DNA from: Bacteroidota bacterium
GTDB taxonomy: Bacteria; Bacteroidota; Bacteroidia; Cytophagales; Cyclobacteriaceae
Direction: 5' to 3'
Length of the DNA stretch: 64,000 nucleotides
Assembly (NCBI GenBank): GCA_018267135.1
Contig: JAFDZA010000014.1
Coordinates: 186,001 to 250,000 of the forward strand
Both the position numbers and the translations under genes were made by a program. Below, one piece after another: positions 40,135 through 49,519 of this stretch. The notes beneath the pieces are model-generated. The model did not search any database, was not told the origin of the DNA, and was given only the letters and a program-made list of their open reading frames with translations. Every line of letters starts with the position of its first letter. The first letter of the stretch is position 1.

Positions 40135-41616
40135 ATGGAACGGTTTGATGTAGTAGTAATCGGAGCAGGGCCATCGGGCTATGCAGCGGCTATGCGCGCT
40201 ATTGACTTTAAAAAGAAAACATTGCTCATAGAAAAACAACAGGTAGGCGGGGCGGGTGTAACCCATGGTGCCTTGTCTTCTAAAACCTGGTGGGAGTTAT
40301 CACGCGAGGCCTCGGCCTTTCGTAAAAATTTGAAACGCTACAACATCCGGGCGCCACACATCAATTACAAAGAAATTCAGGCCGAGGTGCGCAAAGCTGT
40401 ACAGGAACGTAAATCATTATTGGAAGAACACATGGATAGTTTAAAAAACTCCACGTATTCACCCTTCCTTCAATTTAAAACCGGCACCGCCAAATTACTG
40501 GATAACCACACCGTAGCCATTACACACGGAACACAGACAGAAAAGGTATGGGCCGAAAATATTGTGCTTGCTACCGGCAGCCGCCCGCGTTACTTGCCTG
40601 AGTTGCCCATTGATGAAAAGGTGGTGATGACCAGCGAGGGAATTGAAAACATGGAAGATTTTCCGGAAAGCATGGTGATTGTCGGAGCCGGGGTAATTGG
40701 CTGCGAGTACGCCACTATCTTTTCAGGTTTTGGAAGAACAAAAGTTCATCTGATAGACAAAGGCGATCGCATTTTACCTTTTGAAGATGAAGATGTAGTA
40801 AAGATTATAGAGCGCAACATGGAAAACAATGGGGTGCTCATCCATCGTAATTCCAGGCTGGTAGGGATGAAAGTAGTGAATGGCAGGGTAGAGTATGAGT
40901 TGGAATATAGTGATGGCAGCCACGAAACTTTTCACGTGGAGAAAGCACTTGTATCCGTAGGGCGTGTGGCAAACTTAGAGGGCTTGTGGGAAGACAAAGT
41001 TGGTATCAATATTTCCAAACGGGGAATAGACAATAATGACACGCAAACCAATGTGCCTAATATTTATGCCGTGGGCGACCTGACGGCCGATATTTCGCTG
41101 GTCAATGTGGGCGAGCTGGAAGGTCGCTATGCCGTAGAAAAAATATTTGGTAACCCGGCACACAAATTAGTTTATGAGAACATCAGTACGATTATGTTCC
41201 TTAGCCCCGAAGTAGCCGGTGTAGGCTTAAATGAAACGCAGGCACGCGAACAGAAAATAGATTACAAAGTAGTAACATTGGAATACAGCACCATACCACG
41301 TGCCATTGCCAAACGCAATACACAAGGGTTTATTAAACTACTTGTTACCAACGATGATGCCATGAAAATTCTGGGTATGAAAGTGGTGGGCAACCATGCC
41401 AGCAGCGCGATTCAGGCCGTGGCTGTTTTAATTTCGATGGATAAAGGCATTGAAGAACTGGCGGAGTGTGTGCATCCGCACCCCAGCATTACGGAGGGAA
41501 TTCAGGAGTGTGTGCGTATGCTGATGGGGAAATCGCTTTTTAAACCGGTCGCGCTAAAAGGAAGATTATCGTGCAGAAGATGTAAGAACGGGTGCTATGA
41601 AGATATTATTTTTTAG
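40135..41616 (+). CDS. Dihydrolipoamide dehydrogenase-like flavoprotein lacking the redox cysteines
   Basis: This 493-residue protein has the class I pyridine nucleotide-disulfide reductase fold: FAD motif GAGPSG (10-15), an NAD(P) motif GAGVIGCEYA (about 183) and the C-terminal HPHPS of the dimer interface. The redox CxxxxC is replaced by G41 and A46 (context GGAGVTHGALSSK), so no active disulfide can form there. Instead the extreme C-terminus has C480-x2-C483-x3-C487. It resembles soluble transhydrogenase-type proteins, whose CxxxxC is also altered. It should bind FAD and NAD(P) and may transfer hydride or reduce a partner through the C-terminal cysteines. I start it at ATG 40135, not the TTG two codons before. 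Confidence 0.85.
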   Translation: MERFDVVVIGAGPSGYAAAMRAIDFKKKTLLIEKQQVGGAGVTHGALSSKTWWELSREASAFRKNLKRYNIRAPHINYKEIQAEVRKAVQERKSLLEEHMDSLKNSTYSPFLQFKTGTAKLLDNHTVAITHGTQTEKVWAENIVLATGSRPRYLPELPIDEKVVMTSEGIENMEDFPESMVIVGAGVIGCEYATIFSGFGRTKVHLIDKGDRILPFEDEDVVKIIERNMENNGVLIHRNSRLVGMKVVNGRVEYELEYSDGSHETFHVEKALVSVGRVANLEGLWEDKVGINISKRGIDNNDTQTNVPNIYAVGDLTADISLVNVGELEGRYAVEKIFGNPAHKLVYENISTIMFLSPEVAGVGLNETQAREQKIDYKVVTLEYSTIPRAIAKRNTQGFIKLLVTNDDAMKILGMKVVGNHASSAIQAVAVLISMDKGIEELAECVHPHPSITEGIQECVRMLMGKSLFKPVALKGRLSCRRCKNGCYEDIIF

Positions 41617-41660
41617 CTTAAATGGAATCTGATTTTTAATATCTCCGTTAATATAAAGGT

Positions 41661-42227
41661 ATGAGAATCCGGATAGTTATTCTTTGGGTTGTTGTTTCTT
41701 CCTGCTCGGCAGAAAAATTTTATCAACGGCAACATCAACAAAAATCATTACACTATGAGCAGATCGGTTTTGTTGAGCTGGTTAAAAAATATATAGATAA
41801 AGATAAGAGTGACCCTGCGGGTATTGAGGGAATCTATTCTGTTACCAGTATTGTACTTAAAAAATCGAAAGGCTTTTTTTCATCCGTAGAGAAAGAAAAA
41901 ACAGTTGATCAAAAAGATCATTATGCCCAGGTGGCTGTAATCCGGGATAACAGGCGCAACAACCGGGAGTATATTGAAGTGCCCATTGATAAAAACAATC
42001 AAACTTCCTACTCCATACGAGGCGAATTCACAACACTGTCGGAAGGAAATATTATCGTGTTAAAACATTTTGAACCGAAAGGCAGAATATTAAACTACGC
42101 TTTCACTTTCGATCGTGAAAAAGATATTCTGGAAGGCCTCCGTACCGAAACCAATGGCAACATTACCTACACGTATAAATTGATCTTTGCCAAACTTTAC
42201 CCAAAAAGTTTAGATAGTAAAGACTAA
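41661..42227 (+). CDS. Putative lipoprotein of unknown function
   Basis: This 188-residue protein has a lipoprotein-type signal with cysteine C15 (VVVSSC). The mature part has charged beta-strand repeats but no known motif. It lies 44 bases after the flavoprotein, in the same direction, and could be co-transcribed. It converges with the his operon. Function unknown. Confidence 0.65.
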   Translation: MRIRIVILWVVVSSCSAEKFYQRQHQQKSLHYEQIGFVELVKKYIDKDKSDPAGIEGIYSVTSIVLKKSKGFFSSVEKEKTVDQKDHYAQVAVIRDNRRNNREYIEVPIDKNNQTSYSIRGEFTTLSEGNIIVLKHFEPKGRILNYAFTFDREKDILEGLRTETNGNITYTYKLIFAKLYPKSLDSKD

Positions 42228-42239
42228 GACTTGCATGTA

Positions 42240-42252
42240 TTGGTTGAACCAA
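42240..42252. terminator. Possible bidirectional terminator between convergent units
   Basis: TTGGTT (42240-42245), G, AACCAA (42247-42252) forms a short perfect inverted repeat between the lipoprotein stop at 42227 and the hisIE stop at 42261. It is weak and lacks a long T-run, so the call is tentative. Confidence 0.35.
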
Positions 42253-42260
42253 GCATGATG

Positions 42261-42857
42261 TTATTGATGCCGTTGCCGTAATAGTTGTTCCACTTCACTC
42301 AATGAATGCCCTTTGGCGGCCAGCAAAACCAGAAAGTGATACATCAGGTCGGCCGCTTCATTTAGAAATAATTCGCGGTTATTGTCTTTTGCTTCGATTA
42401 CTAATTCCACGGCCTCTTCTCCCACTTTTTGAGCTACTTTGTTTATCCCTGAGTTCAGCAACCGATTAGTGTAAGAACCTTCTTTTGGTTTTTGTTTTCG
42501 CTCTTGAATTATTTGCTCTAAAAAATGCAATGCATCGCTATTATTTTTTTCACGGAAACACGTATCCGATCCGGTATGGCAAACCGCCCCTTGTGGCCGC
42601 ACTTTAATCAATAATGTGTCGTTGTCGCAATCGGGCATGATGCTGACTAAGTGAAGAAAATTTCCCGTGGTTTCCCCTTTGGTCCAGAGCCGCTGTTTAC
42701 TTCGGCTAAAAAAAGTTATTTTTTTTTCGGCCAGGGTCTTTTGAAGAGCCTCATTATTCATAAAACCCAACATTAATACTACGTTAGTAACGGAGTCTTG
42801 AATAACACAGGGAATCAATCCTCCCAGCTTATTAAAATTTAGTTCTGAAACATTCAT
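42261..42857 (-). CDS. hisIE: HisIE: phosphoribosyl-AMP cyclohydrolase / phosphoribosyl-ATP pyrophosphatase
   Basis: This 198-residue bifunctional enzyme does steps 2 and 3 of histidine synthesis. The N-terminal cyclohydrolase has the zinc-binding DCDNDTLL and CHTGSDTCF motifs; the C-terminal pyrophosphatase has KVGEEAVELVIEAKDNN. It is the last gene of the leftward operon, 1 base after hisF. Confidence 0.95.
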   Translation of the reverse strand: MNVSELNFNKLGGLIPCVIQDSVTNVVLMLGFMNNEALQKTLAEKKITFFSRSKQRLWTKGETTGNFLHLVSIMPDCDNDTLLIKVRPQGAVCHTGSDTCFREKNNSDALHFLEQIIQERKQKPKEGSYTNRLLNSGINKVAQKVGEEAVELVIEAKDNNRELFLNEAADLMYHFLVLLAAKGHSLSEVEQLLRQRHQ

Positions 42858-42858
42858 A

Positions 42859-43614
42859 TTATAACCGGACGGGTATTTGGTTTGTTTTCAAAAATAATTT
42901 TAACTCAGGTATTCTGATTTCTCCAAAATGAAAAACACTGGCTGCCAAAGCGGCATCTGCTTTGCCGGTAAGAAAGGCATCGGCAAAATGAACCGGGTGC
43001 CCGGCTCCACCGGATGCAATTACCGGAATAGAAAGAAGCTGATTTAATTTTTGAAGCGGATCAATAGCAAACCCGCTCTGAGTGCCATCGTGATCCATAC
43101 TGGTAAATAAAATTTCTCCGGCTCCACGGTTTTGCACGTCCTTTGCCCACGAAAATAATTTCTTTTCCGTGGCATAACGCCCGCCATGGGTATGAATAAT
43201 CCACTGGTTATCTATTTTGCGCGCATCCAAAGCCAGCACAACAAATTGCGAACCGAATTCTTTCGCCAGTTCGTCAATCAACTCCGGATTTTTTACAGCC
43301 GAAGAATTAAGACTTACTTTGTCAGCTCCTGCTTCGAGCAGGGGAGTCACATCCTTGATCGAACTGATGCCTCCGCCTACCGTAAAAGGAATGTTGATGC
43401 GGGCAGCAACTTTTTTTACCAATTCAGTAAGGGTTTTTCGGTTTTCGGTGGTTGCTGAAATATCGAGAAATACTAATTCGTCTGCTCCCTGGTTTGCGTA
43501 GGTGGCTGCCAACTCTACCGGATCGCCCGCATCGCGCAATTGCACAAAGTTTACGCCTTTTACCGTGCGCCCGTCTTTAATATCCAAACAGGGTATGATA
43601 CGCCTGGTTAGCAT
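42859..43614 (-). CDS. hisF: HisF: imidazole glycerol phosphate synthase cyclase subunit
   Basis: This 251-residue TIM-barrel enzyme closes the imidazole ring, using ammonia delivered by HisH. It starts [20 protein letters not shown] and has the conserved VGGGISS and [11 protein letters not shown] phosphate-binding loops and the DHDGTQSGF region. Its start overlaps the hisA stop by one base (TAATG). Confidence 0.97.
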   Translation of the reverse strand: MLTRRIIPCLDIKDGRTVKGVNFVQLRDAGDPVELAATYANQGADELVFLDISATTENRKTLTELVKKVAARINIPFTVGGGISSIKDVTPLLEAGADKVSLNSSAVKNPELIDELAKEFGSQFVVLALDARKIDNQWIIHTHGGRYATEKKLFSWAKDVQNRGAGEILFTSMDHDGTQSGFAIDPLQKLNQLLSIPVIASGGAGHPVHFADAFLTGKADAALAASVFHFGEIRIPELKLFLKTNQIPVRL

Positions 43615-44327
43615 TATCTTTTTTTTAAGTCGGCCAAATTAATTACTCCTTCGTAGAGAGCCTTGCCAATGATAGCTCCGTGCAATTGAAGGTACTCCAG
43701 GTCTTTCAGGTCTTCAATAGATGAAATGCCTCCGCTGGCATTGATTTTCAATGAAGGAAACCGGTCTTTTAGTTTTCGGTACAAACCGAGGTTAGGGCCT
43801 TTTAGCATTCCGTCTGAGCCAATATCGGTACAGGTTAAATACAGTAACCCTTCGTTAATGAAATGGTCAACCAGATCGAGAACGCGAAAACGTGCTGCCT
43901 CCAGCCAGCCGTTAATCATTACATTTTCATTTTTTACATCGGCACTCAGAATGAAATTTTCGGCCCCGTACCGGTGAAGCCAGGTTATGAAGGTTTTCGG
44001 TTCTTTAATAGACAGACTTCCGATGTTGATCTGATTGATTCCCAACTCTAAAAGTTGCTCTACTTCTCCGCTGGTATTTACGCCTCCCCCAAAGTCGACC
44101 GTCAGGGCGGTTTTCGATTGGATGTCGTCTATCACTTTCCAGTTTACCACTTTGCCTTTCTTAGCTCCATCCAAATCTACCAGATGAAGATATTCTAACC
44201 CGGCATTCTGAAACTCCAGTGCCACTTCGGTTGGGTTTTCGCGGTACACTTTCATTTGACCAAAATTGCCTTGTGTGAGTCGCACACATTTGCCTTCTAT
44301 AATATCAATGGCCGGAATCATTTTCAT
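43614..44327 (-). CDS. hisA: HisA: ProFAR isomerase
   Basis: This 237-residue TIM barrel isomerises the linear ProFAR intermediate. It has [27 protein letters not shown] and [12 protein letters not shown], with the catalytic aspartates near the N-terminus (D8) and in CTDIGSDG. The start overlaps the hisH stop by four bases. Confidence 0.96.
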   Translation of the reverse strand: MKMIPAIDIIEGKCVRLTQGNFGQMKVYRENPTEVALEFQNAGLEYLHLVDLDGAKKGKVVNWKVIDDIQSKTALTVDFGGGVNTSGEVEQLLELGINQINIGSLSIKEPKTFITWLHRYGAENFILSADVKNENVMINGWLEAARFRVLDLVDHFINEGLLYLTCTDIGSDGMLKGPNLGLYRKLKDRFPSLKINASGGISSIEDLKDLEYLQLHGAIIGKALYEGVINLADLKKR

Positions 44328-44914
44328 AAGGATGAAGTTAAAAAACTCATTAGGATTTTTTCGCCTGTTTCGGCCGATTTTTCCGGATGAAACTGCACGG
44401 CATAAAAATTATTTTTTTTCATAGCAGCACTAAACGGAATGGTATATTCGGTGGTAGCCGAGGTAAACGGGTTAACCGGAACATAGTAGCTGTGTACAAA
44501 ATAGAAAAATTGATTTAGGCAGGAAGGGTCTATCCAGTCGTTAACCGAGACGAGCGAATTCCAACCGGTGTGTGGAACTTTATATGAAGAGGAGGGGGTA
44601 AATTTTTTTACGGTTTCATCAAACAAGCCGAGGCAAGGAGTGTTGTTTTCTTCCGAGTGTTGGCAGAGCAACTGCATACCCAGGCAAATACCCAGCACAG
44701 GTTGTTTAAGGGTAACAATTACTTTATCCAGTTTTTTATACCGGAGGTATTCCATGGTAGAGCGGGCTTCGCCCACACCCGGAAAAATAACTTTATCGGC
44801 ATATTGAATTTCTTCAGGGTCATCGGTAGTCGAATGACTCAGACCGAGCCGCTCTAATGCAAATGCTACAGACCGGATGTTGCCCGCGTTGTATTTGATG
44901 ATGGCAATATTCAT
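44324..44914 (-). CDS. hisH: HisH: imidazole glycerol phosphate synthase glutaminase subunit
   Basis: This 196-residue class I glutaminase gives ammonia to HisF. The nucleophile elbow is LGICLGMQLL and the catalytic H and E lie in VQFHPEKS. I start it at ATG 44914 (MNIAIIKYNAGN); the frame upstream is open but overlaps hisB. A one-base gap separates it from hisB. Confidence 0.96.
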   Translation of the reverse strand: MNIAIIKYNAGNIRSVAFALERLGLSHSTTDDPEEIQYADKVIFPGVGEARSTMEYLRYKKLDKVIVTLKQPVLGICLGMQLLCQHSEENNTPCLGLFDETVKKFTPSSSYKVPHTGWNSLVSVNDWIDPSCLNQFFYFVHSYYVPVNPFTSATTEYTIPFSAAMKKNNFYAVQFHPEKSAETGEKILMSFLTSSL

Positions 44915-44915
44915 A

Positions 44916-46031
44916 CTACAATATTCCTTTTGTACTTGGCAACTGGTTACCTTCTTTTTTTGCAGCAAATTTTATGGCTTTGGCGAACGCTTTAAAAATG
45001 GCTTCAATCTTATGATGTTCATTGGTGCCTTCTGCTTGTATATTGAGATTGCATTTTGCTGAATCGCTAAATGATTTAAAAAAATGAAAAAACATTTCGG
45101 TAGGCACATCGCCAATTTTTTCTCGTTTAAATTCAGCGTTCCAAACTAACCAGGGGCGTCCGCCAAAATCAATGGTCACTTGCGCCAGGCTGTCGTCCAT
45201 GGGTAAACAAAATCCATATCGTTCGATGCCCCGTTTGTCGCCCAGTGCTTGTAGAAAAACTTCACCCAGTGCAAGCGCAGTATCTTCCAGAGTATGGTGT
45301 TCATCTATGTGCAGATCGCCCTGGGCATGAATGTGCAAATCTATCTGGCCATGCCTTGCTATCTGTTCCAGCATGTGATCGAAAAAAGCAAGCCCGGTTT
45401 GAATGTTGGCGATACCTTTTCCATCTATGTTCAGGCTTATAGTGATATCGGTTTCTTTTGTAGTTCTGCGAATTTTAGCTTTGCGTTGTAGCCTTAAAAA
45501 GGCGTACACTTCTTGCCATGATTTGGCTATGAGTGCGCAGAAGGCGGTTAATCCCGATTCGTTTATTTTTTCGGCTGGCTGCAGCGAGTTGAACAAAATA
45601 CCTTGGGCACCCAGGTTTTTAGCCAGTTGTATATCGGTAAGGCGGTCGCCAATAACAAATGAATTTTTAAGATCGTATTCTCCGTTGAAGTAGTGTAATA
45701 GCATGCCGGTTCCCGGTTTGCGTGTGGGTTTGTTTTCTTCCGGAAGGGAACGATCAATGTGTATTTCACTAAAATGTATTCCTTCCCCGCGCAGCGTTTC
45801 CATGATTTTGTTTTGCACTGGCCAAAACGTGTGTTCAGGAAATTTTTCCGTACCCAATCCATCCTGGTTGGTAACCATTACCAATTCAAAATCCGTTTCT
45901 TGTGCCAGCCTACTCAGCCAAGTAAATACACCGGGTATAAAGTGAAGTTTTTCTAAACTATCTATTTGCGGAGCTTCGGGGGGCTCGGCAATCAGGGTGC
46001 CATCGCGGTCGATAAATAATATTTTTTTCAT
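44916..46031 (-). CDS. hisB: HisB: bifunctional histidinol-phosphatase / IGP dehydratase
   Basis: This 371-residue fused enzyme does two steps. The N-terminal HAD phosphatase has the nucleophile motif FIDRDGTL; the C-terminal IGP dehydratase has the metal ligands of [17 protein letters not shown] and EHHKIEA. I start it at ATG 46031 ([11 protein letters not shown]); a frame extension upstream overlaps hisC and has no family match. It overlaps the hisC stop by 4 bases (ATGA). Confidence 0.96.
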   Translation of the reverse strand: MKKILFIDRDGTLIAEPPEAPQIDSLEKLHFIPGVFTWLSRLAQETDFELVMVTNQDGLGTEKFPEHTFWPVQNKIMETLRGEGIHFSEIHIDRSLPEENKPTRKPGTGMLLHYFNGEYDLKNSFVIGDRLTDIQLAKNLGAQGILFNSLQPAEKINESGLTAFCALIAKSWQEVYAFLRLQRKAKIRRTTKETDITISLNIDGKGIANIQTGLAFFDHMLEQIARHGQIDLHIHAQGDLHIDEHHTLEDTALALGEVFLQALGDKRGIERYGFCLPMDDSLAQVTIDFGGRPWLVWNAEFKREKIGDVPTEMFFHFFKSFSDSAKCNLNIQAEGTNEHHKIEAIFKAFAKAIKFAAKKEGNQLPSTKGIL

Positions 46032-47059
46032 AGTTTTTTCAGTTCGTAAATGAGGCGCTGATTTTCTTCGGCTGTGCCTACGGTAATGCGCAGGCAATCG
46101 GCAGATAAAATATGATGACTCCGGTCGCGCACAATAATTCCTTTGGAAATTAACTGTTGATAGATCTTTTTAGCATTAATCATCTTCACAAAAAGAAAAT
46201 TTGCTTCGGAAGGATAAACAGCAAGGGTTAAAGGTAGTTGTGCCAGCTCTTGTGCGAGATAGGCACGCTGTGCCAGTATCGCCTGTACTTGTTTTTCTTT
46301 TGTATCGGCCTGTCCAAGCGCCTCTATGGCCAATTGCTGAGCCACACCGCTGATGTTATAAGGCGATTTAATTTTATTTAAAACGGAAATTATTTCCGGA
46401 TGGGCCAGGCATAACCCAATGCGCAATGAGGCCAACCCCCAGGCTTTCGATAGGGTTTGCAAGACAATCAGATTATTGAAAAAGGCTAATTGATTTACCC
46501 AACCGGGAGAAGAAGCAAAATCAATATATGCTTCATCCATTACTACCAAGCCATTAAAGTTTTTTAATAGCATATTCACTTTGTCTGCTCCGAGCGTGTT
46601 GCCCGTGGGGTTGTTGGGGCTACACAAAAATATAATTTTTGTGGCAGGCGAAACCAAGGAAAGGATTTCCTCTGCCGGGATGTTGAAGTCCGGGGTGAGG
46701 CTGACTGATTTAACTTTAATATCGTTGATACGGGCACAGACCTCGTACATACCATAGGTAGGTTGGGGTATGATAACTTCATCAACCGATGGAATACAAA
46801 ATACCCGGAGCAATAAATCAATAGCCTCATCGCTTCCGTTGCCAATAAAAAGTTGATGAGGAGATATGTTTTTAAGAATCGCAATTTTATTTTTTAATTC
46901 TTTTTGATGTGGGTCAGGGTACCGGGTATGGCCTCCCGGAAATGGATTTTCATTTGCATCTAAAAAAACAGTTGCATTGCCTTCAAATTCATCACGGGCA
47001 GATGAATAAGGTCTCAGGTCTTTTATGTTGGGGCGAATAAATGTTGATAGGTTTATCAC
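46028..47059 (-). CDS. hisC: HisC: histidinol-phosphate aminotransferase
   Basis: This 343-residue PLP enzyme makes histidinol phosphate. It has the NENPFPG N-terminal motif, [23 protein letters not shown] and the PLP lysine in [15 protein letters not shown]. The start codon is GTG at 47059. It lies 17 bases after hisD. Confidence 0.96.
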   Translation of the reverse strand: MINLSTFIRPNIKDLRPYSSARDEFEGNATVFLDANENPFPGGHTRYPDPHQKELKNKIAILKNISPHQLFIGNGSDEAIDLLLRVFCIPSVDEVIIPQPTYGMYEVCARINDIKVKSVSLTPDFNIPAEEILSLVSPATKIIFLCSPNNPTGNTLGADKVNMLLKNFNGLVVMDEAYIDFASSPGWVNQLAFFNNLIVLQTLSKAWGLASLRIGLCLAHPEIISVLNKIKSPYNISGVAQQLAIEALGQADTKEKQVQAILAQRAYLAQELAQLPLTLAVYPSEANFLFVKMINAKKIYQQLISKGIIVRDRSHHILSADCLRITVGTAEENQRLIYELKKL

Positions 47060-47076
47060 GTGTTAATCGGTTGGGT

Positions 47077-48357
47077 TCATTGATAGGCTTGCAGTCTTAT
47101 TTTTACGGCTTCTGCATGGCCATGCAGTTGTTCCGCTTCGGCTAGAGTTGTTACAACCTTCCCCAATGTTTGCAGACCTTGAGGAGTGAGTTGCTGAAAC
47201 GTGATATGTTTCAAAAAGCTATCGAGCGAAATGCCGCCCCCGCTTTTGGCATATCCATTGGTAGGTAAAGTGTGGTTGGTGCCCGAGGCATAATCACCTA
47301 CCGACTCAGGCGAATGGGCTCCGAGGAATACAGAGCCGGCATTTACCACAAGCTCAGCCGCAAGTTCACAATCGGCTGTATTAATGATTAAATGCTCGGG
47401 CGCATATTCGTTTATAAAATCAAGGGCATCTTGTTTGCTAAGAATAACGGCCCGACTATTTTTTAAGGCTTCTTCGGCTATTTCTTTTCGGGGTAGTTTT
47501 GCTTTTTGCTTTTCTATTTCATGGCGTACAGCAAGCACCTGTGCATGCGTGTAGGTTACTAAAACTACCTGGCTATCGGGGCCATGCTCGGCCTGCGATA
47601 ATAAATCGGCTGCGACAAAAGAAGCATTGGCATTTTCATCGGCCAGCACTAAGACTTCAGACGGGCCAGCCGGCATATCGATGGCTGTGCCCTCTAGGCT
47701 CACAAGCTGTTTGGCTTTGGTAACATACTGATTGCCCGGTCCAAAAATTTTATAAACCGGAGGAATGCTTTCGGTGCCATACGCCATAGCCGCAATGGCC
47801 TGAGCCCCGCCAACTTTAAAAATAGTTTGGATGCCCACATAATCAGCCGCCCATAAAATAGCCGGATGAATTTTTCCGTGCTGATCCGGGGGGCTGCACA
47901 ACACCACCTCTTTACACCTCGCCAGTTTTGCGGGGATGCCCAGCATCAGTACCGTAGAAAACAATGGAGCCGTTCCCCCCGGAATATAGATGCCTATTTT
48001 TTCGATGGGCACAGCCTTGCGCCAACAAATAACACCCGGTGTAGTTTCTATTTTTTCGGTTTCCTTTTTTTGAATGGCATGAAACCGGTGAATGTTTTGG
48101 GCGGCTAATTGAATAGCCTCTTTTAATGCATCAGGTATTTGATTGACCGATTCTGAAATTTCTTCAGGGCTTACGGTTATATTTTTTAAGTTAACCCCAT
48201 CGAACTGTTGGGTAAGTTCTATAATCGCCTTATCGCCAGCACTTTTTACTTGTGATAAAATATCCCGCACACGATCCTGCAAAATTTCCGTTTGTCGCTG
48301 CGGGCGCTGGCATAGCGTACGCCATTGAGTTCGTTCAGGATGTTGATAAACTTTCAT
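47077..48357 (-). CDS. hisD: HisD: histidinol dehydrogenase
   Basis: This 426-residue enzyme oxidises histidinol to histidine in two NAD-dependent steps. It has the glycine-rich PGGTAPL, GPGNQYVTKAK, the zinc-binding region around QAEHGPDS and the catalytic EHL motif (APEHLII). Second gene of the operon, 17 bases after hisG. Confidence 0.97.
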   Translation of the reverse strand: MKVYQHPERTQWRTLCQRPQRQTEILQDRVRDILSQVKSAGDKAIIELTQQFDGVNLKNITVSPEEISESVNQIPDALKEAIQLAAQNIHRFHAIQKKETEKIETTPGVICWRKAVPIEKIGIYIPGGTAPLFSTVLMLGIPAKLARCKEVVLCSPPDQHGKIHPAILWAADYVGIQTIFKVGGAQAIAAMAYGTESIPPVYKIFGPGNQYVTKAKQLVSLEGTAIDMPAGPSEVLVLADENANASFVAADLLSQAEHGPDSQVVLVTYTHAQVLAVRHEIEKQKAKLPRKEIAEEALKNSRAVILSKQDALDFINEYAPEHLIINTADCELAAELVVNAGSVFLGAHSPESVGDYASGTNHTLPTNGYAKSGGGISLDSFLKHITFQQLTPQGLQTLGKVVTTLAEAEQLHGHAEAVKIRLQAYQ

Positions 48358-48374
48358 AGGTACAGTTTTTAGAA

Positions 48375-49232
48375 TCAGGCAATCATTTTTTCAATCGGAA
48401 TTACTAAAATACCCTCGGCCCCAAATGCTTTCAGTAGGTTTATTTTTTTCCAAAAGTCACTTTCATTTACGACCGAGTGTAAAGACGACCATCCCGGTTT
48501 TGTAAGTGGCATAACGGTGGGGCTTTTCATGCCGGGAATAACCGAAGTAATTTTTTCGATCGCTTCGTTGGGGCAGTTCATTAAAATATATTTATTGTTT
48601 TGGGCGGCTTGCACGGCATTGATTCGAAACAACAGTTCTTGTAAGAGCACTTTCTTTTCTGTCTCCAAAGAGGCTCCGGCTGCCAGTACCGCTTCCGACT
48701 GCACTACGATCTCCACTTCTTTCAGCCCATTGCTCAGCAATGTGCTTCCCGAACTGACAATATCGCAGATGGCATCAGCCAAGCCTATACCCGGAGCTAT
48801 TTCTACCGAGCCGCTGATTTCATGAATACCAGCTTCAATATTATTTCTTTTTAAGAATGTCTTTACCAGATTAGGGTAGGAGGTAGCAATGTTTTTTCCC
48901 TGAAGCCATTTTTTGTCAGTATATTTTTCTGACTTAGGTACGGCTATGGAGAGGCGGCATTTGGCGAAACCCAGCCGCAGCACAATTTCATTTCTCTTTT
49001 GTTTTTCCAGAACTACATTTTCTCCAAGGATGCCGGCATCAGCCACGCAGTCTTCTATGTATTGAGGTATATCGTCATCGCGCAGGAAGAGAAGTTCGGC
49101 CGGAAAATTAACAGCTTGTGTTTTTAGTTGGTCTTTTCCATTATTAAAATGCAGTCCGCTTTCTTTTAATAACTGAAGCGACTGCTCGTGCAGTCTTCCT
49201 GATTTTTGTATGGCTATGCGCAAACGTGTCAT
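48375..49232 (-). CDS. hisG: HisG: ATP phosphoribosyltransferase, long form
   Basis: This 285-residue enzyme catalyses the first, feedback-regulated step of histidine synthesis. It starts MTRLRIAIQKSGRL, has the PRPP-binding region GLADAICDIVSSGSTL and a C-terminal regulatory (HisG_C) domain, which marks the long form that needs no HisZ. I start it at ATG 49232; the frame is open 31 codons upstream but crosses the attenuator. It is the first structural gene of the operon. Confidence 0.97.
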   Translation of the reverse strand: MTRLRIAIQKSGRLHEQSLQLLKESGLHFNNGKDQLKTQAVNFPAELLFLRDDDIPQYIEDCVADAGILGENVVLEKQKRNEIVLRLGFAKCRLSIAVPKSEKYTDKKWLQGKNIATSYPNLVKTFLKRNNIEAGIHEISGSVEIAPGIGLADAICDIVSSGSTLLSNGLKEVEIVVQSEAVLAAGASLETEKKVLLQELLFRINAVQAAQNNKYILMNCPNEAIEKITSVIPGMKSPTVMPLTKPGWSSLHSVVNESDFWKKINLLKAFGAEGILVIPIEKMIA

Positions 49233-49266
49233 AGATAATTGGTAATTGATTTTGTGGATTATTATT

Positions 49267-49301
49267 AAAAAAAAAGGCTTGCCGAAGTGGGCAAGCCTTT
49301 T
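49267..49301 (-). terminator. Attenuator terminator of the his operon
   Basis: On the minus strand AAAAGGCTTGCC and GGCAAGCCTTTT (arms at 49290-49301 and 49272-49283) form a 12-bp stem with a 6-base loop, followed by nine or more Ts. It lies between the leader peptide stop (49329) and hisG (49232), where a transcription attenuator is expected. Confidence 0.88.
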
Positions 49302-49328
49302 AATTTTTTTATTTGCTTTTCGCAAAAA

Positions 49329-49394
49329 TCAAAACATCAGCCTGCCATCCGTTAGGAAGGTATGGTGGTGATGTGATGTATGCGTACGGTTCAT
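49329..49394 (-). CDS. hisL: His operon leader peptide
   Basis: A 21-codon frame with ATG at 49394 and stop at 49329 encodes MNRTHTSHHHHTF and then LTDGRLMF. Five of 21 residues are histidine, four of them consecutive. This is a leader peptide for ribosome-mediated attenuation. Its last codons (49339-49346, GGCAGGCT on the minus strand) can pair with the terminator 5' arm (49290-49297) to form an antiterminator. When histidyl-tRNA is scarce, the ribosome stalls at the His codons and the antiterminator forms. Confidence 0.9.
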   Translation of the reverse strand: MNRTHTSHHHHTFLTDGRLMF

Positions 49395-49406
49395 GTTATT
49401 TCGACA

Positions 49407-49438
49407 CGAAGTAATGGAACATTTACGGGTTTTTCAAA
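49407..49438 (-). promoter_or_regulatory. Probable his operon promoter
   Basis: On the minus strand TTTG (49435-49438) is followed after 20 bases by TTACTTCG (49407-49414), a near-match to TAnnTTTG. Transcription would begin only a few bases before the leader ATG at 49394. Only partly consensus, so moderate confidence. Confidence 0.45.
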
Positions 49439-49469
49439 TGAAAGGAAAAAATATTTTTTTGATCGCATT

Positions 49470-49497
49470 CGATAGCATTCTTTTTACAATGCTATCG
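49470..49497. promoter_or_regulatory. 10-bp inverted repeat, probable operator
   Basis: CGATAGCATT (49470-49479) and AATGCTATCG (49488-49497) are perfect inverted repeats with an 8-base spacer. It lies between the divergent his and TPR-lipoprotein promoters, overlapping the -33 position of the latter, so it could be a repressor site. No T-run follows, so it is not a terminator. Confidence 0.5.
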
Positions 49498-49505
49498 CAC
49501 TGCCT

Positions 49506-49513
49506 TATCTTTG
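49506..49513 (+). promoter_or_regulatory. -7 element of the TPR lipoprotein promoter
   Basis: TATCTTTG matches the consensus exactly, with TTTA 19 bases upstream (49483-49486) as a partial -33. The predicted start of transcription is within a few bases of the ATG at 49520, suggesting a leaderless or very short-leader mRNA. Confidence 0.5.
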
Positions 49514-49519
49514 TATATT

